Of a stretch of DNA of 64,000 nucleotides, positions 16,214 through 25,193 are shown piece by piece. Where the stretch lies: contig JAEWYS010000020.1 in assembly GCA_023458555.1 (NCBI GenBank), forward strand, positions 316,415-380,414, written 5' to 3'. Position numbers and translations under genes: made by a program. The notes under the pieces are model-generated. The model was given only the letters and a program-made list of their open reading frames with translations. It was not told the DNA's origin and searched no databases. The DNA comes from Bacteroidota bacterium. Its GTDB lineage: Bacteria > Bacteroidota > Bacteroidia > Cytophagales > Cytophagaceae. How positions within the stretch are numbered: the first letter of the stretch is position 1; every line of letters begins with the position of its first letter.

Positions 16214-17095
16214 ATGATTGAACTGCCAGTGATTTCACCTGAGGCCAATAAACGAACAGCCAAGCCTGACTGGCTGAGAGTGAAGCTTCCGGTTGGTAAA
16301 GAGTTTCGAAAAGTACGGGCGCTTGTAGATGAATATAAGCTGCATACCATATGTGAAAGCGGTAATTGCCCCAATATGGGAGAATGCTGGGGAGCCGGTA
16401 CGGCCACATTTATGATTCTGGGCAATGTATGCACACGGAGCTGCTCTTTTTGTGCAGTAGCTACCGGAAGACCAAATGAATACGATGAGGACGAGCCAAG
16501 GAGAGTAGCGGAAGCTGTCAGACTGATGGGAGTGAAGCATTGTGTGCTTACCTCGGTAAATCGTGATGAGCTAAAGGACCGTGGGGCTGATATATGGCAT
16601 AAGACCGTTGTGGAAATAAAGACAACTTCCCCCGAAACAACCATTGAGACACTGATTCCTGACGTAAAAGGTAACTGGGAAGCGCTTGAAACGATGATTA
16701 GCGCAGGGCAGGAAGTAGTTTCGCACAATATGGAAACAGTAAAGCGTCTCTATCGCATGGTGCGTCCTCAGGCAAAATATGAGCGCAGCCTGGAGCAAAT
16801 CAAACGCACCAAGGCCTATGGCAAAAGAACCAAGTCGGGCATCATGCTTGGATTGGGGGAAACAGAGGCTGAAGTGGTAGAGGCCATGGAACACCTTGTT
16901 GAAAACGGACTGGATATTCTGACATTGGGACAGTATCTGCAGCCAACAAAAATGCATATTGAGGTAGCAGAGTTTATTCATCCCGATCAGTTTGCGCGAT
17001 ACAAGGAGCTGGGAGAAAAAATCGGATTGAAGTACGTAGAGTCCGGACCTTTGGTACGATCCAGCTATCATGCCGAGAGACATGTGAATGTTTAG
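16214..17095 (+). CDS. lipA: Lipoyl synthase
   Basis: 293 residues, typical length. This radical SAM enzyme inserts two sulfurs into protein-bound octanoyl groups to make lipoyl cofactors. The auxiliary cluster ligands are Cys47, Cys52 and Cys58 (CESGNCPNMGEC), the radical SAM cluster is CTRSCSFC (Cys73, Cys77, Cys80), and the C-terminal RSSYHA provides the serine ligand of the auxiliary cluster. All motifs are intact. It serves the lipoate-dependent complexes whose other parts are encoded nearby (E1, lpd, gcvP). A strong terminator follows 20 nt after the stop. Confidence 0.98.
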   Translation: MIELPVISPEANKRTAKPDWLRVKLPVGKEFRKVRALVDEYKLHTICESGNCPNMGECWGAGTATFMILGNVCTRSCSFCAVATGRPNEYDEDEPRRVAEAVRLMGVKHCVLTSVNRDELKDRGADIWHKTVVEIKTTSPETTIETLIPDVKGNWEALETMISAGQEVVSHNMETVKRLYRMVRPQAKYERSLEQIKRTKAYGKRTKSGIMLGLGETEAEVVEAMEHLVENGLDILTLGQYLQPTKMHIEVAEFIHPDQFARYKELGEKIGLKYVESGPLVRSSYHAERHVNV

Positions 17096-17115
17096 GAAAC
17101 GGAAACTGCAAAATA

Positions 17116-17149
17116 AAAAAGCCTCTGAAAATCATTCAGAGGCTTTTTT
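17116..17149 (+). terminator. lipA intrinsic terminator
   Basis: GCCTCTGA and TCAGAGGC with flanking A and T runs form a long stem around a short AAATCAT loop, followed by six T. Confidence 0.9.
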
Positions 17150-17283
17150 GTTGAAGTATGCCAGTTGCCTTTCTAACAGAGCGCCCGGAGGCTGCATAGC
17201 GGTCTTTAAGCCTTAAGCCTTGCACTTCTGCTTGAAAATAGATATATCGTGAAGCCGGTACGATTCTATTCCGGGATAAAACA

Positions 17284-17313
17284 AAAAGGCAACGAGATTC
17301 CCATTGCCTTTTT
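17284..17313 (-). terminator. lpd intrinsic terminator
   Basis: AAAAAGGCAA and TTGCCTTTTT pair around 11 nt, 22 nt beyond the lpd stop; on the minus strand the stem ends in a T-run. Confidence 0.85.
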
Positions 17314-17334
17314 ATATATCTTTTAGAAGATCAA

Positions 17335-18729
17335 TTACAGGTGAATCACCTCACCATAAGCGGCTGCCGTTGCTTCCATAATTGCCTCGGACATAGTCGG
17401 GTGCGGATGTACCGCTTTGATAATTTCATGTCCGGTAGTTTCCAGTTTTCTGGCTACTACGACCTCAGCGATCATTTCCGTCACATTGGCGCCGATCATG
17501 TGTGCTCCGAGGAATTCTCCGTATTTGGCATCAAAAATCACTTTTACAAAACCTTCTTTGGCGCCTGCCGCACTTGCCTTGCCGGAAGCGCTGAACGGGA
17601 ACTTGCCCACTTTGATTTCGTAGCCTTTTTCTTTGGCCTGCTTCTCGGTAAGCCCGACAGAGGCGATTTCAGGAGTACAGTAGGTACATCCCGGAATATT
17701 GCCGTAGTCAAGTGGCTCAGGATGCTCACCGGCGATTTTTTCAACGCATATGATACCTTCGGCTGAGGCAACGTGCGCAAGAGCCGGTCCGTGCACGATA
17801 TCACCGATAGCATATACTCCAGGGATATTGGTACGATAGAAATCGTCAACGATTACTTTACCTTTATCCGTAGCTACTCCTACATCTTCCAGACCGATAC
17901 CTTCCAGATTGGTTTGTACACCCACTGCTGACAGCACGATATCGCACTCAAGCGTTTCTTCGCCTTTTTCAGTTTTAACCTTTACCTTGGTTTTGCTTCC
18001 TTTGGTATCGACGGCTTCCACAGAAGATTTGGTCATAATGCTTATTCCAAGCTTCTTGTATTCTTTCTCCAGTTGCTTGGAGATATCTTCATCTTCTACC
18101 GGTACGATGTTTGGCATATATTCCACGATGGTTACCTTCGTACCCATGGCAGCGTAGAAATAAGCGAACTCAACTCCGATGGCTCCGGAACCTACAATGA
18201 CCATTGACTCCGGTTTCTTCTCCAGAACCATTGCCTTTCTGTAGCCGATTACCTTTTCGTTGTCGATTTTCAGATTGGGAAGCTCTCTTGACCGTCCGCC
18301 GGTTGCAAGAATGATATGCTTTGCTTCATAAACCGTTTTATTATCCTTCTCATCGGTTACTTCAACCTTTTCTTTTCCCTTCAGCTTGCCAAAGCCATTG
18401 ATGATATCGATTTTGTTTTTCTTGAAAAGAAACTGAATTCCTTTGCTCATACCGGCTGCTACATCCCGGCTTCTTTTGATCACTGCGCCAAAGTCTGCGC
18501 TGGCTTCCTTTACCTGGATGCCGTAATCGGAAGCATGTTTGATATATTCAAATACCTGAGCGCTTTTAAGCAGGGCTTTGGTTGGAATACAACCCCAGTT
18601 AAGGCAGATTCCACCCAGTTCGGCTTTTTCAACAACTGCCGTTTTCAGGCCAAGCTGGGAGGCACGGATAGCAGCTACATATCCGCCCGGACCGCTGCCG
18701 ATTACGATCACATCATATTTTGCTGACAT
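17335..18729 (-). CDS. lpd: Dihydrolipoyl dehydrogenase (E3 / glycine-cleavage L protein)
   Basis: 464 residues. This FAD enzyme reoxidises dihydrolipoyl groups of 2-oxoacid dehydrogenases and the glycine cleavage H protein, producing NADH. The FAD-binding motif is GSGPGGYVAA, the redox disulfide is GGICLNWGCIPTK (Cys42, Cys47), the NAD motif is VGSGAIGVEFA, and the active-site pair is in HPHPTMSE (His443, Glu448). All features are intact. It is monocistronic, with a terminator downstream and a minus-strand promoter CTTG-N20-TAAATTTG. Likely shared by the E1 complex and the GcvP system in this window. Confidence 0.98.
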   Translation of the reverse strand: MSAKYDVIVIGSGPGGYVAAIRASQLGLKTAVVEKAELGGICLNWGCIPTKALLKSAQVFEYIKHASDYGIQVKEASADFGAVIKRSRDVAAGMSKGIQFLFKKNKIDIINGFGKLKGKEKVEVTDEKDNKTVYEAKHIILATGGRSRELPNLKIDNEKVIGYRKAMVLEKKPESMVIVGSGAIGVEFAYFYAAMGTKVTIVEYMPNIVPVEDEDISKQLEKEYKKLGISIMTKSSVEAVDTKGSKTKVKVKTEKGEETLECDIVLSAVGVQTNLEGIGLEDVGVATDKGKVIVDDFYRTNIPGVYAIGDIVHGPALAHVASAEGIICVEKIAGEHPEPLDYGNIPGCTYCTPEIASVGLTEKQAKEKGYEIKVGKFPFSASGKASAAGAKEGFVKVIFDAKYGEFLGAHMIGANVTEMIAEVVVARKLETTGHEIIKAVHPHPTMSEAIMEATAAAYGEVIHL

Positions 18730-18772
18730 AGTATATTCAGTTTTTTTTCTAACTTAATACAATCTTAGGCGG

Positions 18773-18804
18773 CAAATTTATACCAGAGTGTACAAAGTAC
18801 CAAG
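18773..18804 (-). promoter_or_regulatory. Promoter for lpd
   Basis: Minus strand CTTG (18801-18804), 20 bp spacer, TAAATTTG (18773-18780); the -7 element ends 43 nt before the lpd ATG. The -33 box deviates by one base. The -7 region reads TAAATTTGCCGC, identical to that before gcvP. Confidence 0.6.
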
Positions 18805-18907
18805 TTAAATTTGGGAAGTATTTATTGATTTGTCCACAAATTACTTAAAACCGGATGTATTTGGGACTGAAAATTATCTTCACAACCAAATTCTTTGGAC
18901 GGATGTT

Positions 18908-18938
18908 TTTGGTACTTACCATGAATTCCCTATTTTTG
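18908..18938 (+). promoter_or_regulatory. Promoter for fabG
   Basis: TTTG (18908-18911), 19 bp spacer, TATTTTTG (18931-18938), a full match to the phylum consensus, ending 40 nt before the ATG at 18979. Confidence 0.75.
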
Positions 18939-18978
18939 GCCACTGATTAACAGAATAATTGAAAATAATCAAGGAATA

Positions 18979-19725
18979 ATGGGACTACTACAAGGTAAAA
19001 ACATACTTGTCACAGGAGCTTCAAAAGGAATAGGAAGAGCAATTGCTACCAGGTTTGCCCGGGAAGGCGCCAATGTAGCCTTTACCTATCTGTCCAGTGT
19101 TGAAAAGGGTGAAGCTCTTGAAAAAGAGCTTTCTGCGCTTGGTGTCAAGGCGAAGGGATATCGTTCGGATGCATCACAGTATGCAGCAGCCGAAGAGCTG
19201 GTCAGTCAGGTAATTGCTGATTTTGGCTCAGTGGACGCATTGGTCAACAATGCCGGTGTGACCAGAGACGGATTGCTGATGCGTATGAGCGAGGAGCAGT
19301 GGGATACGGTAATTACGATCAATCTGAAGTCGGTTTTTAATCTGACGAAGGCAGCGGTTAAACAATTAATGAAACAAAAATACGGTTCAATAATTAATAT
19401 AACATCGGTAGTTGGTATCAGAGGAAATGCGGGTCAGGCTAACTATGCTGCTTCCAAATCAGGCATCATTGGTTTTACCAAATCAGTAGCGCTGGAGCTG
19501 GGAAGCAGAAATATTCGCTCCAATGCGATTGCTCCGGGGTTTATTGAAACAGAAATGACCGGTGAGCTGGATGCAAAAGTAGTGGAGGAGTGGAAAAACG
19601 GTATTCCGCTGAAACGTGCAGGAAGTGCGGATGATGTGGCCAACGCGGCGGTATTTCTGGCATCTGATCTGTCGGCTTATATTACCGGTCAGGTAATACA
19701 GGTGGATGGTGGTATGCTTACCTAA
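18979..19725 (+). CDS. fabG: 3-oxoacyl-[acyl-carrier-protein] reductase
   Basis: 248 residues, a classical short-chain dehydrogenase. The cofactor motif is TGASKGIG (12-19), NNAG is at 90-93, and the catalytic triad is Ser143, Tyr156 and Lys160 (YAASK). The tail ITGQVIQVDGGM is the standard FabG ending. It reduces 3-oxoacyl-ACP with NADPH in fatty-acid elongation. It has its own promoter and a terminator hairpin directly behind it. It is not in a fab cluster, so a specialised paralogue cannot be excluded, though similarity to housekeeping FabG is strong. Confidence 0.93.
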   Translation: MGLLQGKNILVTGASKGIGRAIATRFAREGANVAFTYLSSVEKGEALEKELSALGVKAKGYRSDASQYAAAEELVSQVIADFGSVDALVNNAGVTRDGLLMRMSEEQWDTVITINLKSVFNLTKAAVKQLMKQKYGSIINITSVVGIRGNAGQANYAASKSGIIGFTKSVALELGSRNIRSNAIAPGFIETEMTGELDAKVVEEWKNGIPLKRAGSADDVANAAVFLASDLSAYITGQVIQVDGGMLT

Positions 19726-19769
19726 AGCGTTTATTATATTCATTGCATATTCACATAAGTTTTTATATT

Positions 19770-19802
19770 AGCCTTTCCAATCAACCGGAAAGGCTTTCTT
19801 TT
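19770..19802 (+). terminator. Hairpin between fabG and the VWA gene
   Basis: AGCCTTTCC and GGAAAGGCT form a perfect 9 bp stem around a 7 nt loop, followed by TTCTTTT. It ends two bases before the ATG of the next gene, so it may terminate fabG transcripts and also limit or attenuate expression of the VWA gene. Confidence 0.7.
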
Positions 19803-19804
19803 GT

Positions 19805-21886
19805 ATGGAGAAATTTAAGATACTTACTGAAACTTCACCGTGGTATATTGTGCTCTGTGTGGTGGCTGGTCTGACATATGCAGCGTTGCTTTATACCAGA
19901 TCCGGGCCCTGGACGAAGATGACCGGCCGGATTTTGTTCTCTATCCGCTTTTTGGCGGTATTTCTGATTTGTTTTTTACTGACCGGCCCTTTGATCCAGC
20001 TGATCAGAAACTATTTTGAAAAACCCTCAATTGTTATTGCCGTCGATAATTCGGAATCCATGCATTATGGAATGGATACGACAGGACTTATCCGGCTGAG
20101 AGCAGAAATCGGGCAGCTTGCTTCCCGGCTGCAGAATGAGGAAGTAGATGTTGAAATTATAACGCTGGCAGGACAGGCAGATCCGGAAACACTTGATTCA
20201 CTTCGGTTCGATGAGAAATCAACCAATCTGGGTACCATGCTTGCCAGCATCGAAACCAATTACGAAAACCGAAATCTGGCCGGTGTCGTATTGCTTAGCG
20301 ACGGAATTTTTAATGAAGGAATGGATCCTTTGTTTCGTCACTATACTTTTCCTGTATTGACTGTGGGCTTTGGCGATACGACTACCCGGCGGGATCTTAA
20401 AATCAAAAATCTGCTGTACAACAGGATTGCTTATACAGGTAATAAGTTTCCTCTGATTGCCGAAATACAGAATACCGGATTCTCAGGGCAGACGATCCGT
20501 GTTAAATTAAAGCAGAGCGGAAAAACACTGGAAGAAAAAAGTATACAGCTGGCGGGAAAGACACTAGTGGAAACAGAGTTTTCAATCGCGTCTTCCAAAC
20601 CCGGCCTGCAGCATTATATTGTGGAAGTGGAACCCCTGGATCAGGAGTTTACCGACCAGAACAATTCGGCACATGCCTATATCGAAATTATGGATGCCAG
20701 AGAAAAAATTCTGCTGGCTGCCAGTGGCCCTCATCCTGATATCAAGGTCCTGAAGAGTGTAATCGAACAAAAAGATAACTATGAGCTAAGCCTTTTTATT
20801 CCTGGCATCACTTCATTGAAGGAGGATAAATACGATCTTGTTATTTTTCATCAGTTGCCGGACTTCAGTGGCGGAACAGATATGCTGGTACAAAAGCTGA
20901 AATCCATGTCATCATCTTTCTTTTATATCGCGGGCAATCAAAGCAATATTGCAAAGCTGAATCAGGTAAACGAAGTGTTGGAAATTACCACCAGAAGCAC
21001 ACAGAAAGATCTCGTCTATGCCAGCTTAAGCAGTGGATTTGAAAGATTCAGGCTGGATCGGGGCGAAGCTTCCGTGCTTGGTAAATATCCGCCCTTGATT
21101 GCACCATTTGGAACCATCGTCCTTAAAGCCAATTGCGAAATAGTCCTGTATCAGAAGATCGGATCAGTGGTTACCGATAATCCCTTGCTTGCTTTACGAA
21201 ACGAAAGCGGGAAAAAAGCCGCAGTATTGACGGCTGAAGGTATATGGCAGTGGAGACTGGAAGAATTCAAATCAACCGGATCAACACAGTTTTTTGATAC
21301 GTTCTTTAATTCCTTGTTCCAATATCTCTCTTCCAGGGAAGATAAACGCAAATTCCGGCTGGCTCCCTTGCATAATGAAGTCAATGAAAATGAACATGTT
21401 GCTTTTGAGGCCCAGTTGTATAATGATATCTATGAGCCGGTATATGGCAAAAAAATCAGTCTGAATATTAAAGGAGAAGATGGCAGTGTGCTCCAGTACG
21501 CCTTTACCAATACGGAGAGCAGTTCTGTTTTTGAAGTAAAAGGACTGAAGCCCGGACTATATTCATATACCGGTAGTGTGGAGCATGCCGGGCAGACGTA
21601 TCAGGCAGCCGGGGAGTTTCTGATCAGAGAACAACGATTGGAAGCGTTGAATACCCAGGCGAATCATGGTATGCTTCAGGAACTTTCTCTAAAAACAAAC
21701 GGACAGTTTTTTGCAGCGACTCAATGGGGTGATCTTAATAATCAGTTGAAAAATACAGAATTCCGTTCAGTTATCCACTCAACGGAAGATTTCAGGGAGA
21801 TTATACATCTGCCCTGGCTGCTGATTCTGATTATTATACTGATCTCCGCAGAGTGGAGCATACGGAAATATAGCGGGGGATATTGA
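19805..21886 (+). CDS. Membrane-anchored VWA-domain protein
   Basis: 693 residues. Two membrane segments lie near the N-terminus (about 14-31 and 42-66) and one at the C-terminus (LPWLLILIIILISAEW). A von Willebrand A domain starts at SIVIAVDNSESM with the MIDAS motif DxSxS at Asp81, Ser83 and Ser85, plus a later LLSDG. The remaining ~400 residues contain beta-sandwich stretches and a glutamine-amidotransferase-like region (EKILLAASGPHPD, YDLVIFHQ), the layout of many Bacteroidota membrane VWA proteins related to BatA/BatB. The function is unknown; a scaffold or assembly role for envelope proteins is inferred. It starts immediately after the fabG hairpin. Confidence 0.85.
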   Translation: MEKFKILTETSPWYIVLCVVAGLTYAALLYTRSGPWTKMTGRILFSIRFLAVFLICFLLTGPLIQLIRNYFEKPSIVIAVDNSESMHYGMDTTGLIRLRAEIGQLASRLQNEEVDVEIITLAGQADPETLDSLRFDEKSTNLGTMLASIETNYENRNLAGVVLLSDGIFNEGMDPLFRHYTFPVLTVGFGDTTTRRDLKIKNLLYNRIAYTGNKFPLIAEIQNTGFSGQTIRVKLKQSGKTLEEKSIQLAGKTLVETEFSIASSKPGLQHYIVEVEPLDQEFTDQNNSAHAYIEIMDAREKILLAASGPHPDIKVLKSVIEQKDNYELSLFIPGITSLKEDKYDLVIFHQLPDFSGGTDMLVQKLKSMSSSFFYIAGNQSNIAKLNQVNEVLEITTRSTQKDLVYASLSSGFERFRLDRGEASVLGKYPPLIAPFGTIVLKANCEIVLYQKIGSVVTDNPLLALRNESGKKAAVLTAEGIWQWRLEEFKSTGSTQFFDTFFNSLFQYLSSREDKRKFRLAPLHNEVNENEHVAFEAQLYNDIYEPVYGKKISLNIKGEDGSVLQYAFTNTESSSVFEVKGLKPGLYSYTGSVEHAGQTYQAAGEFLIREQRLEALNTQANHGMLQELSLKTNGQFFAATQWGDLNNQLKNTEFRSVIHSTEDFREIIHLPWLLILIIILISAEWSIRKYSGGY

Positions 21887-21908
21887 CCGGACCGGGTGAT
21901 CGGACATG

Positions 21909-21955
21909 TATATTTCTTATGTCAGCTTGCAAAGACAACCGGCATAAGAAATATA
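21909..21955. terminator. 13 bp inverted repeat between convergent VWA and def genes
   Basis: TATATTTCTTATG and CATAAGAAATATA are perfect arms around a 21 nt loop, in the gap between the VWA stop and the def stop. There is no strong T-run, so it may act as a bidirectional terminator or transcript stabiliser. Confidence 0.5.
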
Positions 21956-21971
21956 ACAGAGCGCATCCGGC

Positions 21972-22523
21972 TTATTTTTTCAGAGGAAACCGCATCCGGT
22001 AGCTTACATCAACTTTCCCCCTGGAAATGTCTGCCAGCTTGCTTTTGAGCAGTTTTCTGCGAATAGAAGAGATATAATCAACAAAAAGAACCCCTTCGAT
22101 GTGATCGTACTCATGCTGAAATACTCTGGCCTTCATGCCATCCAGCTCTTCAATGTGCTCGTTCCAGTTTTCATCATAGTATTTTACCTTGATTGCCTCC
22201 GGACGGTCCACATGTGCTCTGATACCCGGAATGCTCAGACAGCCTTCTTCATAAGACCATTCTTCTTCATATTCTTCCAGAATAACAGGATTGACAAAAG
22301 CCTTTTTATATCCCTGCAGATTGTCCGGATCCATCGGTTCCGCATCAACAACAAATAGCCTGAGGCTGAGACCGACCTGCGGGGCAGCAAGACCAACTCC
22401 GTTTGCTTCATACATCGTTTCAAACATGTCTTCGACCAGCTTATGTATATCGGTGCCTTTTTCAATTTCTTCCGCTTTCTTTTTCAGAACCGGGTCACCG
22501 AATGCAACTATCGGATATATCAT
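21972..22523 (-). CDS. def: Peptide deformylase
   Basis: 183 residues. It removes the formyl group from the N-terminal methionine of new proteins. The three family motifs are present: GVGLAAPQ (42-49), EGCLSIPG with metal ligand Cys95, and QHEYDH with His137, catalytic Glu138 and His141. It starts 24 nt after the ruvX stop on the same strand, so ruvX-def is likely one operon, a common arrangement in Bacteroidota. Nothing unusual is seen. Confidence 0.98.
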   Translation of the reverse strand: MIYPIVAFGDPVLKKKAEEIEKGTDIHKLVEDMFETMYEANGVGLAAPQVGLSLRLFVVDAEPMDPDNLQGYKKAFVNPVILEEYEEEWSYEEGCLSIPGIRAHVDRPEAIKVKYYDENWNEHIEELDGMKARVFQHEYDHIEGVLFVDYISSIRRKLLKSKLADISRGKVDVSYRMRFPLKK

Positions 22524-22547
22524 AATTATTCTTTATCGTTTGAGTAG

Positions 22548-22964
22548 TTAGTGTTTTTTCTCCAAAAAAGACTGCAAAATAATAACAGCGCTTATTTTAT
22601 CAACGTTCCCTTTGTTTTGTCTGTCCTTTTTTTTCATGCCGCCCTGTATCATGGCGTTCATAGCGATCCTGGAAGTATACCGTTCATCTTCAAAATACAG
22701 GGGAATATCCGGAAATACTTTGGCCAGCCGGTTCGCAAAATGACGTACATTTTTTGCATTATCCGATTCTTCCTGATTCGTGGTATTGTGCGGAAGGCCG
22801 ACCACAAACGCTTCAATTACTTCCTGCTTGTGATAAGATAGCAGAAAAGCTTCTACGTCTTTTGAGTGCAGGGTATCCAGAGCAGTAGCGATGATTTTCA
22901 GAGGATCGGTCACTGCCAGTCCGACCCGTTTGGTTCCATAATCTATTGCGACAATTCTTCCCAA
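22548..22964 (-). CDS. ruvX: RuvX/YqgF-family Holliday junction resolvase-like nuclease
   Basis: 138 residues with an RNase H-like fold. Motifs are IVAIDYGTKRVGLAVTD at the N-terminus (first catalytic Asp), FVVGLPHN, and YFEDERYTS; the C-terminal VDKISAVIILQSFLE carries the last acidic site. The family processes pre-16S rRNA 5' ends in E. coli and is annotated as a putative Holliday junction resolvase. Length is typical. It is first gene of the pair with def and is divergent from the protease gene at 23166. Confidence 0.95.
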   Translation of the reverse strand: MGRIVAIDYGTKRVGLAVTDPLKIIATALDTLHSKDVEAFLLSYHKQEVIEAFVVGLPHNTTNQEESDNAKNVRHFANRLAKVFPDIPLYFEDERYTSRIAMNAMIQGGMKKKDRQNKGNVDKISAVIILQSFLEKKH

Positions 22965-23165
22965 GCCCGGTGAATGTTTAACTGATTTTCAATTTTCAAA
23001 GATAGCCGAATTATATTTAGATGGAAAAGCCATGTACGGGTTTTATCAGCGCAAATGCAATTTCTGCGTATATCGGTATACATATATGCAGTACAATCAA
23101 ACTTTACTTTTAAAAATATAGTTAACTTAGCGGTATATATTATACGATAACCTGCTACTCATAAC

Positions 23166-24791
23166 GTGTCAAAATATTATAACAGCCGTTCCCAGATTAA
23201 GCTACCTGTTTTTCTTGCGCTGGCCCTTGTATGCGGAATTTTTATCGGAGCAATGTTTTTCGACTCATCCAGGAAAAGTGATATAACTGCAGCATACAGG
23301 AAAATTGCCGATGTACTTACCTATATTGACAAGGACTATGTAGATACGGTCGAGCTTGAGAAACTCGCAGAATATTCCATTATTAAAATGCTCGAAAAGC
23401 TTGATCCGCATACGGTATATATTCCGAAATCGGATATTCAGCTGGCCCATAGCCAGCTGGAAAGCGACTTTGAAGGTGTGGGTATTGAATTCAACATTAT
23501 CCGGGATACGATTATTGTCGTGGCTCCTATAAGCGGAGGCCCTTCAGATCAGGCGGGTTTACTGGCCGGAGATAAGATTGTCAGAGTCAATGATTCCCTT
23601 GTTGCCGGCAAAACCATCAGCAATGCCGATGTATTTTCGTTGCTGCGTGGTAAAAAAGGCTCGATTGTTACGCTGACTGTACAGCGGGGTGCGCAAAAAA
23701 AGCATTTTGATTTTCAGGTTGTAAGAGATAAAATTCCTACGTACTCCCTTGATATCTCCTATATGGTGGACGCAGAGACGGGATATATAAAAGTAAGCCG
23801 CTTTTCGGCCGGTACGTACAACGAGTTTAAGGAAGCGCTGGACAAGCTGAAAGCGATGGGAATGAGTAATCTGATTCTGGATCTGCGTGATAATCCCGGA
23901 GGATATATGGACCGGGCAACTAAAATGGCGGATGAATTTATCAGCGGAAACAAGCTTATCGTGTATACCGATGGCAAAGACAGCAAATATGATCAGCGGG
24001 TATATGCCAGCAGAAAAGGCGTTTTTGAGGAGGGAGCCATTGTTGTATTAATCAACGAAGGCAGCGCTTCAGCTTCGGAAATCGTTTCGGGCGCATTGCA
24101 GGATAATGACCGTGCATTAATTATCGGGCGTCGTTCCTTTGGCAAAGGACTGGTTCAGATGCCGATAACCCTCAAGGATGATTCTGAGCTCAGGCTTACG
24201 ATTTCAAGATATTATACACCAAGCGGGCGCTGTATTCAGAAACCATACACAGGTGCTTCTCTGGATGAGTATAATAACGATCTTTTGAAACGATACAATC
24301 ACGGGGAGTTTTTTCATCTGGACAGCATACGGCTTAATGATTCACTGAAATTTACTACGCTCAACGGCCGGACAGTATATGGTGGAGGTGGTATTATGCC
24401 TGATATATTTGTTCCAAGGGATACTTCGTCCTTTACCAATTATCTGGTTGAGCTGTTTAACCGGAATATTATCCGGGAATACACGCTTAATTATTATTCA
24501 AATAATAAAGAAAAGCTGGAGCAGTACGATGTGGAGGAATTCCGGAAATCCTTTCAGATTACCGATGCCATGCTGGATGAGCTGGTACGGATGGCGACCG
24601 CTTCCGGGCTGAAGTTCAGAGAGAAGGAATTCCGGAAATCCAGGGAATATATCAAGCAGAATATGAAAGCGTACATAGCCCGCAGTATCTGGGGAAACAA
24701 CGGCTTTTATCCGATCCTGAATGCAAGTGACGAGATTTTTATTCAGGCAATGAAGCACATGGAAGAAGCCCAAAAGCTGGTACGGAAATAA
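23166..24791 (+). CDS. C-terminal processing peptidase, S41 family (CtpA type)
   Basis: 541 residues, starting at GTG 23166 just ahead of a signal anchor (LPVFLALALVCGIFIGAMFF). A PDZ domain spans ~100-185 (GVGIEFN to the GLLAGDKIVRVND region), and the S41 protease core follows. The Ser-Lys dyad is Ser302 in GSASASE and Lys327 in FGKG, 25 residues apart as in the family. The C-terminal ~150 residues are a Bacteroidota-typical extension. It is probably periplasmic, membrane-tethered and acts on unfolded or tail-marked envelope proteins. It is divergent from ruvX-def. A second, Prc-type S41 protease lies at 40981. Confidence 0.93.
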   Translation: MSKYYNSRSQIKLPVFLALALVCGIFIGAMFFDSSRKSDITAAYRKIADVLTYIDKDYVDTVELEKLAEYSIIKMLEKLDPHTVYIPKSDIQLAHSQLESDFEGVGIEFNIIRDTIIVVAPISGGPSDQAGLLAGDKIVRVNDSLVAGKTISNADVFSLLRGKKGSIVTLTVQRGAQKKHFDFQVVRDKIPTYSLDISYMVDAETGYIKVSRFSAGTYNEFKEALDKLKAMGMSNLILDLRDNPGGYMDRATKMADEFISGNKLIVYTDGKDSKYDQRVYASRKGVFEEGAIVVLINEGSASASEIVSGALQDNDRALIIGRRSFGKGLVQMPITLKDDSELRLTISRYYTPSGRCIQKPYTGASLDEYNNDLLKRYNHGEFFHLDSIRLNDSLKFTTLNGRTVYGGGGIMPDIFVPRDTSSFTNYLVELFNRNIIREYTLNYYSNNKEKLEQYDVEEFRKSFQITDAMLDELVRMATASGLKFREKEFRKSREYIKQNMKAYIARSIWGNNGFYPILNASDEIFIQAMKHMEEAQKLVRK

Positions 24792-25143
24792 GTGAGGGCT
24801 TTCCTGAAAACCGGAGTGGGCTTAGGCGCCTGAATAGCGACCAATAGATTTTGGAAATAAGCAGGCATTCCTCGTGTCAGCTATATAAAAACGATAATAG
24901 GCATCATTGCCTGTTGTACAAAGAGTATTCATCGTATTGTTTCTTCCCGACAGATTGATTGTGCCGGGTTTCCTAATTGATTGCTGCATTGCGCTCTTTG
25001 AGCCTTAAACGTTAAACTTGTGCTTTTATACGATTGAAAGATGTCGCAAGGTTAAATCATAGTTTAAAAAAACAGATAGCTTCTATCAGTGTTTCCATGA
25101 GAGTATGTGCATAAGTTTATAGGACCGGCACTGGTTTTATTTT
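24792..25143. other. Long non-coding gap before gcvP
   Basis: No gene, tRNA, terminator or repeat could be supported in this stretch. I looked for a glycine riboswitch ahead of gcvP and saw no paired aptamer-like core. Confidence 0.5.
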
Positions 25144-25155
25144 TAAATTTGCCGC
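25144..25155 (+). promoter_or_regulatory. Probable -7 element for gcvP
   Basis: TAAATTTG (25144-25151) fits TAnnTTTG and ends 42 nt before the ATG. No good TTTG is seen 19-21 bp upstream. The 12 bases TAAATTTGCCGC are identical to those at the lpd promoter. Confidence 0.4.
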
Positions 25156-25193
25156 TCTTTCCTTTGTATTAAAAAATTAATCGGGTTTTAAAA

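Noticed and set aside
24792..25193. Glycine riboswitch ahead of gcvP
   Set aside because: No tandem aptamer-like pairing or conserved core could be found by eye in the gap.
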